Shown here one piece after another: positions 25,398-33,426 of a DNA stretch of 56,297 bases. The notes below the pieces were generated by a model. That model was given only the letters and a program-made list of their open reading frames with translations. It was not told where the DNA came from and did no database searches. Source of the DNA: Clostridia bacterium (GTDB lineage Bacteria; Bacillota; Clostridia; Lutisporales; Lutisporaceae); assembly GCA_017994115.1 (NCBI GenBank), contig JAGOLK010000006.1:1-56297 (forward strand), in the 5' to 3' direction. Both the position numbers and the translations under genes were made by a program. Positions within the stretch are counted from its first letter, which is position 1; every line of letters begins with the position of its first letter.

Positions 25398-26105
25398 TTG
25401 CTGCTCTTTTTAGCCTCTCTAATTGTTTTCACAATTAAGGACCTATGCCTGTTATTCGGTTACATTCAGAACGTGAACTCATTTCCGCAGCCCCTTACAA
25501 CTGAAGAGGAGCAGTATTATCTTGAAGAGTACAAAAGAGGCAATGAAGATGCAAAAAACATACTGGTAGAGAGGAACCTCAGGCTTGTGGCGCACATAGT
25601 GAAAAAGTATGTAAATACGGGAAGAGAAATTGATGATTTGATATCCATAGGAACCATAGGCCTCATTAAGGCAATAATAACCTTTGATGAGAGCAAGGGG
25701 ACAAGGCTTGCAACCTACGCTGCAAGATGTATTGAAAATGAGATCCTGATGACTATAAGAGCCTCAAAAAAAACAAAAACTGAAGTGTCTCTTCATGATC
25801 CGATAGGGATTGATAAAGAAGGCAATGAGATAAGTTTAATAGATATATTGGGAAGTGATTCCGATATAATACTGGATGAGGTGGAGCTCAAGATTCAGAT
25901 TAAGAAACTGTATCAAAGAATGGATACGGCATTGAAAAAAAGAGAAAGGCTGGTCATTGAACTGAGATATGGGCTGCTTAACGGAATCAGCAAGACTCAG
26001 AGGGAAATAGCAGATATGCTGGGAATTTCAAGGTCATATGTATCAAGAATCGAAAATAGGGCTATCAAAAAGCTGCATAAAGAGCTTTACAATGAAAACG
26101 GGTAA
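25398..26105 (+). CDS. sigK: RNA polymerase sporulation sigma factor SigK (pro-sigma-K)
   Basis: This sigma factor of about 235 residues drives late mother-cell genes for coat and cortex. The N terminus is a hydrophobic pro-sequence (LLFLASLIVFTIKDLCLLFGYIQ) like that removed by SpoIVFB. The region-2 run NLRLVAHIVKKYVNTGREIDDLISIGTIGLIKAI and ATYAARCIENEIL, then SLHDPIGIDKEGNEISLIDIL, are near-diagnostic of SigK. Region 4 has the helix-turn-helix TQREIADMLGISRSYVSRIENRA. The TTG at 25398 is chosen because GGAGGTG lies 7 bases upstream. The gene is intact, without a skin-type insertion. SpoIVB, which triggers its processing, is encoded at 45280-46590. Confidence 0.95.
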   Translation: MLLFLASLIVFTIKDLCLLFGYIQNVNSFPQPLTTEEEQYYLEEYKRGNEDAKNILVERNLRLVAHIVKKYVNTGREIDDLISIGTIGLIKAIITFDESKGTRLATYAARCIENEILMTIRASKKTKTEVSLHDPIGIDKEGNEISLIDILGSDSDIILDEVELKIQIKKLYQRMDTALKKRERLVIELRYGLLNGISKTQREIADMLGISRSYVSRIENRAIKKLHKELYNENG

Positions 26106-26183
26106 GAATAGAATAGAGTTACGGGGTTTCGAGGTTGCGGGATACATGCGGCATACATCAAAAATGTACAATTGAGGGAAGAT

Positions 26184-26690
26184 ATGAAAAGCAGACTTAA
26201 ACCGGATATTTTTTTGAATTCGGTATACGAATTGGATATAGCTTCATTGAAGGAGCATGGAATAAATGCAATTATAGTGGATATTGACAATACTTTGGTT
26301 TCATGGAATGCAAGAGAGCCTGACGAGAAGGCAAATGAATTTATGTGCAGGTTGGGATCGGAAGGCTTTAAAATCTGTATATTATCAAATAATTCAAGAA
26401 AAAGAGTGGAAGAATTCAATAAATGCTTGAACCTTCCTGCAATTCACAAGGCAATCAAGCCAAGCAAGATTGCCTTTAGAAGAGCTATGAAGCTTATGAA
26501 ATCTACACCCGCTGATACTGCAGTAATAGGGGACCAGCTTTTTACAGACGTACTGGGGGGGAACCGCATGGGGTTGTTCACCATACTTGTGTCACCAATA
26601 AGTGATAAGGAATTTATATGGACAAGAATTGTCCGGAAGCTGGAAAAGCGTATTCTGAGGAAATATCATCAAGCAAATAATAAGCATTGA
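26184..26690 (+). CDS. YqeG family HAD-type phosphatase
   Basis: This 168-residue HAD IIIA phosphatase has the catalytic DIDNTL motif I, a motif-II segment ICILSNNSRKRV, the invariant KPSKIAFRRA lysine region and motif IV VIGDQLFTDVLGGNRMG. YqeG proteins are conserved in Firmicutes; their substrate is not settled. The ATG at 26184 follows GAGGGA by 4 bases; an in-frame TTG at 26172 is less likely. It lies 78 bases after sigK and is followed by two terminators in tandem. Confidence 0.88.
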   Translation: MKSRLKPDIFLNSVYELDIASLKEHGINAIIVDIDNTLVSWNAREPDEKANEFMCRLGSEGFKICILSNNSRKRVEEFNKCLNLPAIHKAIKPSKIAFRRAMKLMKSTPADTAVIGDQLFTDVLGGNRMGLFTILVSPISDKEFIWTRIVRKLEKRILRKYHQANNKH

Positions 26691-26700
26691 TAAATGGAAT

Positions 26701-26732
26701 AAAATCCTGTGAGTATTTGCAGGATTTTTATT
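26701..26732 (+). terminator. Terminator after yqeG
   Basis: AAAATCCTG (26701-26709) pairs with CAGGATTTT (26720-26728), and T residues follow. Confidence 0.88.
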
Positions 26733-26770
26733 GTTATTTGTAGAATGATATAACATTGAAATAATATGGT

Positions 26771-26801
26771 AAAGGCTTCATTATTGGTGAAGCCTTTTTT
26801 T
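26771..26801 (+). terminator. Second tandem terminator or leader attenuator
   Basis: A perfect stem AAAGGCTTCA/TGAAGCCTTT (26771-26780 with 26788-26797) is followed by a T run. It lies only 38 bases after the previous terminator and 51 bases before the next start codon. Confidence 0.85.
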
Positions 26802-26851
26802 GGGATTAAAGGTTTGCCAGGCGGATGGAAAGCTAGAGAGGGTTATTGATT

Positions 26852-27490
26852 ATGCACGGTTTGACTGTAATATCATGTATCGCTTTTACAGCTGTTTCTG
26901 TTTTGCTCGTAAAGATTTTGGAGAAGAAGGTCGGTACGGGTACAGGTGACAAAATAGGCTTAAGCTTTGCGGCACCTGTATTTATGCTGTTTTTAGCTGC
27001 AAATTTGTATATGATAAATAAGAATGCCGAAGGAAGTTATTTGATACTGAATGTTCTGCTTCTGACAGCTGTGGTTTCTTCTTATCAGGACATGAAATAC
27101 AGGGAGATAGAGGATGAAATACATATTGCGGCTTTGGGAGCGGGACTAGTGGGCCTTGTGATTAAGGGCTTTCAGCCCGTGGATGCATTTTTGGGGCTGA
27201 TGGCAGGGGGAGGAACACTCTTATTGATAGCCATATTGACAAGAGGCGGAATGGGAGGAGCTGACATAAAGCTTAATGCTGTTTACGGTGCAATACTGGG
27301 ATTGAAGCTTTCGGTGCTTTCACTTGTAATTGCATTTGCAGCGGGGGCATTGGCAAGTCTGCTGCTGATATTGTTAAGGATAAAGAACAGAAAGGATGTA
27401 ATACCTTTTTCCCCATTCCTGTCAATTGGCGCTCTGACCGCATTTGTTTTTGGGAAAAGCATAGTACGCATATATCTTGGATTCTTTTAG
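26852..27490 (+). CDS. Prepilin peptidase catalytic-domain protein (A24 family)
   Basis: This 212-residue integral membrane protein has about six hydrophobic segments. The two aspartate motifs of A24 aspartic proteases are present: SSYQDMKYREI and GGADIKL. The N-terminal methyltransferase Cys domain of full-length PilD is absent, as in archaeal-type and TadV/CpaA-like peptidases. It should cut prepilin-type leader peptides. No pilin or pilus assembly gene lies in the window; the next gene is comFB. GAGAGG 9 bases upstream supports the ATG at 26852. Confidence 0.85.
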   Translation: MHGLTVISCIAFTAVSVLLVKILEKKVGTGTGDKIGLSFAAPVFMLFLAANLYMINKNAEGSYLILNVLLLTAVVSSYQDMKYREIEDEIHIAALGAGLVGLVIKGFQPVDAFLGLMAGGGTLLLIAILTRGGMGGADIKLNAVYGAILGLKLSVLSLVIAFAAGALASLLLILLRIKNRKDVIPFSPFLSIGALTAFVFGKSIVRIYLGFF

Positions 27491-27515
27491 ATATAATTAA
27501 TAAGGAGGACTGGGT

Positions 27516-27791
27516 ATGTATAAATTAAAAAACTATATGGAGGACTTGGTATCCAAGCGCACGGATGGAATTTTAAAGTCTATGGACGTGTGCAAGTGTG
27601 ATAAATGCAGGCTGGATATAATAGCACTTGCTTTGAACAGCCTTCCGTCAAAGTACGTTGTATCTGCAAAAGGGGAGCTGTATGCAAAGGTCAGCGAATT
27701 GGAACAGCAGTTTGATATAGATGTTGAGACTGCAATAATAAAAGCTGCATTTTTTGTCAATGAGAACCCCAGGCACAATAATGAGGAATAA
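27516..27791 (+). CDS. comFB: Late competence development protein ComFB family
   Basis: This 91-residue protein matches the ComFB pattern throughout: LKNYMEDLV, MDVCKCDKCRLDIIALALNSLPSKYVV, GELYAKVSELEQQFDIDVETAI.KA and the ending NENPRH. ComFB-domain proteins are small helical proteins from competence operons, and members in other bacteria bind cyclic nucleotides. Here comA- or comF-type partners are absent, but a prepilin-peptidase gene precedes it by 25 bases. An ideal AAGGAGGA site supports the ATG. The CKCDKC cluster may bind metal. Confidence 0.88.
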   Translation: MYKLKNYMEDLVSKRTDGILKSMDVCKCDKCRLDIIALALNSLPSKYVVSAKGELYAKVSELEQQFDIDVETAIIKAAFFVNENPRHNNEE

Positions 27792-27924
27792 GTGCAGGTA
27801 CTGTTTTGAAGCAGTGTGAATGTATGAGAAAATTGGATATACTATTATATATGGGAAATATGATAATTAAACTTTGGATAATCAGCAGAAAGGGCATTTA
27901 AATAAATTGCTTAAGGAGCGCAAA

Positions 27925-28806
27925 ATGATACATTTCGGACCATCGGGTAATTCAGATTCTTTTTATGAGCAAGGCTATAAAAGCTCCCTTGACATGCCTG
28001 CCTGGCTTAGGGATATGGGATTGGACGCTTATGAGTACTCCTGCGCAAGAGGTGTGAGAATAAAGCCTGATATGGCGGAACAGCTGGGAGCTGCAGCAAG
28101 AGAAAACGGAATAACTTTGAGCGTACATGCTCCGTACTATATAAATCTTGCATCAGAGGAGCCCGAAGCTGTTAAGAACTCCATCAATTATATTATTGAT
28201 ACCTCGGTCACAGCAGAGTTTATGGGAGCTATGCGTGTTGTTCTCCATCCCGGCTCTTTGGGTAAGCTGACAAGGGATAAAGCCTTTGAAAACATCCGGA
28301 GTAATTTATTCAGAGTATTGGAAATAATAAATAAGAAGGGAATCAAGGTTTCCCTTTGTCCCGAGACCCTGGGGAAGAAGAATCAAATGGGGACATTGGA
28401 TGAGATACTGGAGCTTTGCCTGCTGGATGAATTACTGATACCGACCGTTGATTTTGCACATCTGCATGCGCTTGGTTCAGGCGCACTCAGGAAAAAGGAG
28501 GATTATGAAAAGGTATTTGACAGGATTTTCACTGTTCTTGGGGAAAAGAGAGGCAGATTGATGCACATGCATTACAGCAGGGTAGAGTATACGGAAAAGG
28601 GCGGAGAAAAAAAGCACTGGTCCTATGACGATCATGAGTATGGCCCTGAATTCGAGCCCCTTGCAGAGTGCCTTATAAAATTTGGGATTTCGGGGACAAT
28701 TATCAGCGAGTCAAGGGGTACTATGGCAGAGGATGCTTTGAAAATAAAAAAAATTTACGGCAGATTGGCAAAGGAAAACCTGTACGCTTTGGAAAAATTA
28801 TGTTAA
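27925..28806 (+). CDS. Endonuclease IV-like TIM barrel protein
   Basis: This 293-residue protein of the AP endonuclease 2 / Nfo superfamily shows metal-ligand motifs in family order: SVHAPYYINLAS, VVLHPGSLG, LCPETLGKKNQMGTLDEI, VDFAHLHALG and a late MHMHYSRVEY. It may repair abasic DNA sites or be a sugar-isomerase relative. The Nfo-type hallmark ETxAGQGxxxG is replaced by ETLGKKNQMG, which keeps the length but not the sequence, so endonuclease activity is likely but not certain. The ATG at 27925 has AAGGAG 6 bases upstream; an in-frame TTG at 27874 has none. Confidence 0.82.
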   Translation: MIHFGPSGNSDSFYEQGYKSSLDMPAWLRDMGLDAYEYSCARGVRIKPDMAEQLGAAARENGITLSVHAPYYINLASEEPEAVKNSINYIIDTSVTAEFMGAMRVVLHPGSLGKLTRDKAFENIRSNLFRVLEIINKKGIKVSLCPETLGKKNQMGTLDEILELCLLDELLIPTVDFAHLHALGSGALRKKEDYEKVFDRIFTVLGEKRGRLMHMHYSRVEYTEKGGEKKHWSYDDHEYGPEFEPLAECLIKFGISGTIISESRGTMAEDALKIKKIYGRLAKENLYALEKLC

Positions 28807-28923
28807 TATTATATTATTCGCAGCAGTATGAATCTTCAGTTTAAAGTTTTGTAAGAGTTAAATACTGGGGCATTATAGGTCAAAATATTAACAAATAAAT
28901 ACATGCACGGAGGGATATGATCA

Positions 28924-29481
28924 ATGATTTCAGCAGGTGAATTTAGAAAAGGTATTACTTTTGAAATGGATGGACAAATATATACAATTGTAGACTTTCA
29001 ACATGTTAAGCCTGGAAAGGGTGCTGCTTTTGTAAGAACAAAGATAAAAAACATCATAACCGGAGGAGTGACAGAAAGGACATTTAATCCTACGGATAAG
29101 TATCCAAAGGCGCATATTGAAAGAAAAAGCATGCAGTATTTGTATGAAGACGGCGGTCTGTATTATTTTATGGATAATGAAACCTATGAGCAGATACCTC
29201 TTAACCATGAACAGGTAGAAGATGCAATTATGTATCTGAAGCCTAATGATACAGCCAATATAAAATTCTATAAAGGGGAGGCTTTTTCAGTAGAGCCGGA
29301 GAACTTTGTAGAAATGGAAGTAACTCAAACTGAGCCGGGTTTCAAGGGGGATACCGCTACCGGAGCAACAAAGCCGGCTACCATAGAAACGGGTGCAACT
29401 GTCTATGTTCCCTTGTTTATCAATATTGGTGACAGAATCAGAATTGATACAAGAACAGGGGAATACATGGAAAGAGTTTAA
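28924..29481 (+). CDS. efp: Translation elongation factor P
   Basis: This 185-residue three-domain OB/KOW protein relieves ribosome stalling at polyproline. Domain I carries the conserved loop [10 protein letters not shown] with Lys32 at the modifiable tip. Domain III ends in [17 protein letters not shown], the family C-terminal signature. The ATG at 28924 follows GGAGGGA by about 8 bases. It lies between the Nfo-like gene and a CD1247-type gene, on the same strand. Confidence 0.96.
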   Translation: MISAGEFRKGITFEMDGQIYTIVDFQHVKPGKGAAFVRTKIKNIITGGVTERTFNPTDKYPKAHIERKSMQYLYEDGGLYYFMDNETYEQIPLNHEQVEDAIMYLKPNDTANIKFYKGEAFSVEPENFVEMEVTQTEPGFKGDTATGATKPATIETGATVYVPLFINIGDRIRIDTRTGEYMERV

Positions 29482-29547
29482 CCCTGCATATAGTTGCCGA
29501 TACTGGAAAGAATACTGAGAGCATATAAAAATTAAGGAGGAGTACAT

Positions 29548-29967
29548 ATGGAATACCTATACGAAAGAGTAGCCTATCTTAAAGGCCTGGCAGAAGGGAT
29601 GAAGGTAGATGAGTCAACAGATCAGGGCAAGTTAATCACTAAAATTATAGATGTATTAAGTGATTTTGCAGATGCAGTAAATGAACTGAATGAATCACAA
29701 AATGAGCTGGATGAATATGTTGAAGCAATAGATGAAGACCTTTCAGCATTAGAGGATGACTTGTGCTATGACGAGGATGACGAAGAAGAGTTTGATGATG
29801 AGGAGGACTATGACTACGTTGAGGTTGAGTGTCCTCATTGCAAGGAATTTGTCTATCTTGACGAAGACCTTGTAGAAAGCGGTGAGCAGGTCATATGCCC
29901 TAACTGTCATGAGCCAATCGAATTTGAATGCGAGTGCGGCTGCGGCTGCGACCATGACCAGGAATAG
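29548..29967 (+). CDS. CD1247-type N-terminal domain protein with zinc ribbon
   Basis: This 139-residue acidic protein occurs in Clostridia next to efp or spoIIIA. The N-terminal helical domain (MEYLYERVAYLKGLAEGMK...) is the CD1247 N-terminal domain. A strongly acidic linker (DEDDEEEFDDEEDYD) follows, then a zinc ribbon CPHC-x...-CPNCH and a Cys-rich tail (CECGCGC). Its function is unknown. AAGGAGG supports the ATG. A strong terminator follows and separates it from spoIIIAA. Confidence 0.85.
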   Translation: MEYLYERVAYLKGLAEGMKVDESTDQGKLITKIIDVLSDFADAVNELNESQNELDEYVEAIDEDLSALEDDLCYDEDDEEEFDDEEDYDYVEVECPHCKEFVYLDEDLVESGEQVICPNCHEPIEFECECGCGCDHDQE

Positions 29968-29989
29968 CCGGCAAAAGAAACTGAATTAT

Positions 29990-30030
29990 TACCCGATTGA
30001 ATCCAAGTATTCAATCGGGTTATTTTTTTT
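29990..30030 (+). terminator. Strong terminator before the spoIIIA operon
   Basis: A perfect 12-bp stem (ACCCGATTGAAT at 29991-30002 with ATTCAATCGGGT at 30009-30020) is followed by a run of eight T. Confidence 0.95.
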
Positions 30031-30037
30031 CCTGCAG

Positions 30038-30066
30038 TAATTATTTCAAATCAGTTGTCATATCTA
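30038..30066 (+). promoter_or_regulatory. Possible sigma-E promoter of the spoIIIA operon
   Basis: TAATTAT (30038-30044) and CATATCTA (30059-30066) are spaced by 14 bases, as in sigma-E promoters, with 5/7 and 4/8 matches. The spoIIIA operon is sigma-E dependent in B. subtilis. The match is only moderate. Confidence 0.3.
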
Positions 30067-30068
30067 TA

Positions 30069-30088
30069 GTACAAATTAAGATTTGTAC
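30069..30088 (+). repeat. Perfect inverted repeat just before the spoIIIAA ribosome site
   Basis: GTACAAAT (30069-30076) and ATTTGTAC (30081-30088) are separated by TAAG and lie directly before AAAGGA. It could be an operator or an mRNA hairpin. Confidence 0.55.
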
Positions 30089-30104
30089 AAAGGAAAGATG
30101 CTTT

Positions 30105-31091
30105 ATGAAGGATGATATTAAAATACTTGAGGTACTGGAATACTTGCCGAAGCATATAGGGGCGATGATAGCGAAGCTCCCGGGAAAAATACTTATGGAT
30201 GCGGAAGAAATAAGATTGAGGTTGGCAAAGCCCTTATGCGTGGCAGGGAGCAATGGGGAGCTTTTTATTGCTGCGGACGGATATGCCGTATCTGAGGCAG
30301 AAGAGGCATATTTTGTAAGCGAAGATGACTTGAAGCGTGCGCTTCAGTTGACATGCAATTTTTCATTGTACTCGGTGGAGGAAGAATTGAGGAATGGATT
30401 TATAACGGTAAGCGGCGGCCACAGGGTGGGGGTATGCGGCCGGACAGTAGTTGACAGCGGCAAGGTAAAGACCCTGAAGGACATAAGCTATATGAATTTC
30501 AGAGTAGCAAAACAGGTATTAGGCGCTTCAGACAAAGTATCAGGCTATTTGGTACAGCCTCCCGACAGAATATACAACACTCTTATTATATCGCCGCCTC
30601 AATGCGGCAAGACCACTTTGCTGAGAGACTTGGTCAGAAGGCTCAGCAGCGGAAGCAAAGACATACCCTTTAAGGGCATGAAGATTTCTTTGGTGGATGA
30701 ACGCTCTGAAATAGCCGCATGCAGCATGGGTATACCCAGAAATGACGTAGGGATAAGAACAGATGTACTGGATGGGTGTCCAAAGGCGGAAGGAATCATT
30801 ATGGTCATAAGATCAATGTCTCCTGAGATAGTGGCTGCCGATGAAATAGGAAGGGCGGAGGATGCAGATGCCATAATCGCTGCAGTCAATGCGGGAGTGA
30901 AAGTCATAACTACAATACATGGCAGTAACATAACCGATTTTCTGAATAAGCAGGATCTTAAACGTATTCAAAAGGGAGTTTTTGAAAGGTATGTTGTCTT
31001 GAGCAGGAAGAAGGGTGTCGGCACTCTTGAAACTGTCTTGGACGGGGAATTCAATGTACTGTATGAAAGAAGCAAAAGCATTTGTAAATGA
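30105..31091 (+). CDS. spoIIIAA: Stage III sporulation protein AA (ATPase)
   Basis: This 328-residue secretion-ATPase-like protein of the mother cell is the presumed motor for the SpoIIIA-SpoIIQ feeding-tube channel between mother cell and forespore. Walker A SPPQCGKTTLLRD lies at about residues 162-174, followed by ERSEIAACSMG and a Walker-B-like IVAADEIGRAEDADAI; the C-terminal part carries TTIHGSN. The ATG at 30105 has AAAGGA 9 bases upstream; upstream in-frame codons run through the terminator and are not credible. First of eight co-oriented spoIIIA genes. Confidence 0.95.
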   Translation: MKDDIKILEVLEYLPKHIGAMIAKLPGKILMDAEEIRLRLAKPLCVAGSNGELFIAADGYAVSEAEEAYFVSEDDLKRALQLTCNFSLYSVEEELRNGFITVSGGHRVGVCGRTVVDSGKVKTLKDISYMNFRVAKQVLGASDKVSGYLVQPPDRIYNTLIISPPQCGKTTLLRDLVRRLSSGSKDIPFKGMKISLVDERSEIAACSMGIPRNDVGIRTDVLDGCPKAEGIIMVIRSMSPEIVAADEIGRAEDADAIIAAVNAGVKVITTIHGSNITDFLNKQDLKRIQKGVFERYVVLSRKKGVGTLETVLDGEFNVLYERSKSICK

Positions 31092-31104
31092 GGGGATAGA
31101 GTTG

Positions 31105-31623
31105 ATGCTTAAGATTATCGGAGGCTTGCTGGTGATTTCTGCAAGCGGATTATTAGGGATGGTTTATTCATATAAATTGTCATTGCGATACAGAGAGCTT
31201 GCAAATCTCAGGAGATTAATGCAGATGCTGGAAACAGAAGTGACATACGGAGCTACACCCTTGCCCGCCGCACTTTTCAGCGTATCAAAAAAGGCGGAGG
31301 GCCCAATTGGCAGCTTTTTTAATTGTATCTCCCGATGCCTTTCGGACAGAAGCTTTTACACTGTAAGAGAAGCATGGAATGATTCGGCTGAATCGATTCT
31401 TACACAGTCTTCATTGAAAAGGGCGGACATAGACCTCATAAAGAGCTTTGGAAGCATATTGGGATGCTCCGACAGGGAAGACCAGAAAAAACATTTCCAG
31501 CTTTTTTATCTTCAGCTCAGTCATCAAGAGGATGCGGCAATGGAGGAAATAAAGAGAAGTGCAAAAATGTACAGAAGCCTGGGTTTTTTATTGGGAATTG
31601 CAGTATTTGTAGTATTGGCATAA
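31105..31623 (+). CDS. spoIIIAB: Stage III sporulation protein AB
   Basis: This 172-residue protein has an N-terminal hydrophobic segment (MLKIIGGLLVISASGLLGMVYSYKLSLRY), a helical cytosolic region with the family RELANLRRLMQMLETEVTYGATPLPAAL pattern, and a C-terminal hydrophobic anchor (LGFLLGIAVFVVLA). It resembles GspF-type secretion proteins and is part of the mother-cell channel complex. The ATG at 31105 is supported by GAGGGG 9 bases upstream; it starts 13 bases after spoIIIAA. Confidence 0.93.
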   Translation: MLKIIGGLLVISASGLLGMVYSYKLSLRYRELANLRRLMQMLETEVTYGATPLPAALFSVSKKAEGPIGSFFNCISRCLSDRSFYTVREAWNDSAESILTQSSLKRADIDLIKSFGSILGCSDREDQKKHFQLFYLQLSHQEDAAMEEIKRSAKMYRSLGFLLGIAVFVVLA

Positions 31624-31646
31624 ATACCGACGAAAGGGGCGATAAA

Positions 31647-31841
31647 ATGGATGTTGATTTGATATTCAAAATAGCTGCTATTGGTATAGTTACAGCGGTT
31701 CTGAACAGGGTTCTAAACCAGTCAGGAAGGGAAGAAATGGCTATGATGACTACATTAGCGGGAGTTGTAGTAGTGCTTATGATGGTAATAAGCCTTATAA
31801 GCAATCTTTTTAACAGTGTAAGAACAATGTTCCATTTGTAG
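31647..31841 (+). CDS. spoIIIAC: Stage III sporulation protein AC
   Basis: This 64-residue membrane protein consists of two hydrophobic helices (LIFKIAAIGIVTAVLNRVL and TLAGVVVVLMMVISLISNLF) joined by a short charged turn QSGREEM. Length and sequence match SpoIIIAC, an integral channel component. The ATG at 31647 is 7 bases after AAGGGG; earlier in-frame codons overlap spoIIIAB and are not used. Confidence 0.93.
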   Translation: MDVDLIFKIAAIGIVTAVLNRVLNQSGREEMAMMTTLAGVVVVLMMVISLISNLFNSVRTMFHL

Positions 31842-31850
31842 GGTGATTTT

Positions 31851-32237
31851 ATGGATATCATGAAAATCGTTATGGTAGGTATAATAGCGGCATTGCTTGC
31901 AGTAGTCCTGAAGGAAGAAAAGCCTGAAATGGCAGTTGCAATAAGCATTGTTACCGGACTTGTGATATTTGTATTTGTAATAACCAAGCTTAACTCCGTC
32001 ATGACGGTACTGAAGCATTTTGCAGCTAAAGCCAATATTGATGTATTATACTTCTCTACAATACTTAAGGTTATTGCCATCGCATATATAACGGAATTCG
32101 GCGCCCAGATATGCAGGGATGCCGGAGAAGGTGCCATTGCCGCAAAGGTTGAGTTTGCGGGGAAAGTGCTTATTATGGTTATTGCGATACCCATACTTGC
32201 TGCACTGATGGATATAATGATAAAAATCATACCTTAA
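31851..32237 (+). CDS. spoIIIAD: Stage III sporulation protein AD
   Basis: This 128-residue integral membrane protein has three to four hydrophobic helices and the SpoIIIAC/AD-family core (FAAKANIDVLYFSTILKVIAIAYITEFGAQICRDAGEGAIAAKVEFAGKVLIM with its acidic EFG..CRDAGE region). It follows spoIIIAC by 9 bases and precedes spoIIIAE by 11, so the three are coupled. The protein pairs with SpoIIIAE in the mother-cell membrane. Confidence 0.93.
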   Translation: MDIMKIVMVGIIAALLAVVLKEEKPEMAVAISIVTGLVIFVFVITKLNSVMTVLKHFAAKANIDVLYFSTILKVIAIAYITEFGAQICRDAGEGAIAAKVEFAGKVLIMVIAIPILAALMDIMIKIIP

Positions 32238-32248
32238 GGGGGATATAC

Positions 32249-33409
32249 ATGGGAAAAGGCATAGTATTTATTATGATAATCATTCTGCTCTCCTTATGTG
32301 CCGTTAATTGCGATGATACACAGGATATACTGCAAAGCCAGCTGGATAATCTGGATATAAGAGATATAGAAAAGTTTGTTGATGATATCAACAGGGAATC
32401 TGAAGGCATGCTGCCCGAGTTCGATGTAAGGGAGATGGTATTGGGCCTTTTTAAGGGCAATACTCTTAACAGCATAAGAGATATGGGAAAAGGTATTGCA
32501 AGCTTGTTTTTCAAAGAAGTAATCAGCAATTTCAGCCTTATGGGCAAGCTTCTGATACTGGCTATTTTTTGTGCAATACTTCAAAACCTTCATAATGCTT
32601 TTGAGGAGGATTCCATCGGCCGGCTGGCATATGGGATATGTTACATACTGATAATTATTCTGGCTGTAAAGAGCTTTAATGATGCAATGCTTATTGGAGT
32701 TGATACCATCGATAAAATGACAGGCTTCATGCAGGCTCTGCTGCCGACATTGCTTGCATTATTGGCTTCTGTCGGCGGGATTTCTTCTTCGGCTGTGTTC
32801 CAGCCTTTGATGTTTACGTGCATCGCAATTATAACAACATTTATAAAAGTATTTGTCATGCCGGTAATACTTTTTTCGGCAATAATAAGCATATTGAACA
32901 ATCTGTCTGACTCCGTCAATATTTCCAAGCTTGCTTCGCTGCTGAAACAAATTGCGGTAGGAGCTTTGGGTTTGGTGCTCACCGCTTTCACAGGAGTATT
33001 GACGGTACAGGGCATTGCATCAGCGTCAATAGACGGTGCGACCATAAGGACTGCAAAGTTTGCAGTGGACAACTTTATTCCCATAGTTGGGAATTTCCTC
33101 TCCGAAGCTTTTGATGCGGTTGTCAGCTGCTCACTGATACTTAAGAACGGAATAGGGATTGCTGGGTTCATTATCCTGCTTCTTATATGCAGTTTTCCCC
33201 TTATAAAGATGTTGTCCGTTGTATTGATATATAAGGTAACAAGTGCGCTTATCCAGCCGATTCTTGATAATCAGATAGTACAATGCCTGAATGATATGGG
33301 CAATGCAATGCTGGTTCTTCTGACATGTGTTTTAGCAGTAGCTGTCATGTTCTTCATGGCACTTACGGTTATCATGGGAGTCGGGAATATGGCGGTAATG
33401 GTCAGGTAG
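32249..33409 (+). CDS. spoIIIAE: Stage III sporulation protein AE
   Basis: This 386-residue polytopic membrane protein has an N-terminal signal-like helix (IVFIMIIILLSLCAVNC), an extracellular acidic segment and about seven hydrophobic helices, including the conserved IGRLAYGICYILIIILAVKSF and PTLLALLASVGGISSSAVFQP stretches. The family is a likely transporter-like core of the SpoIIIA channel. The length is close to the ~400 residues of B. subtilis. Confidence 0.94.
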   Translation: MGKGIVFIMIIILLSLCAVNCDDTQDILQSQLDNLDIRDIEKFVDDINRESEGMLPEFDVREMVLGLFKGNTLNSIRDMGKGIASLFFKEVISNFSLMGKLLILAIFCAILQNLHNAFEEDSIGRLAYGICYILIIILAVKSFNDAMLIGVDTIDKMTGFMQALLPTLLALLASVGGISSSAVFQPLMFTCIAIITTFIKVFVMPVILFSAIISILNNLSDSVNISKLASLLKQIAVGALGLVLTAFTGVLTVQGIASASIDGATIRTAKFAVDNFIPIVGNFLSEAFDAVVSCSLILKNGIGIAGFIILLLICSFPLIKMLSVVLIYKVTSALIQPILDNQIVQCLNDMGNAMLVLLTCVLAVAVMFFMALTVIMGVGNMAVMVR

Positions 33410-33426
33410 TATAGGTAGGTGGTTTT

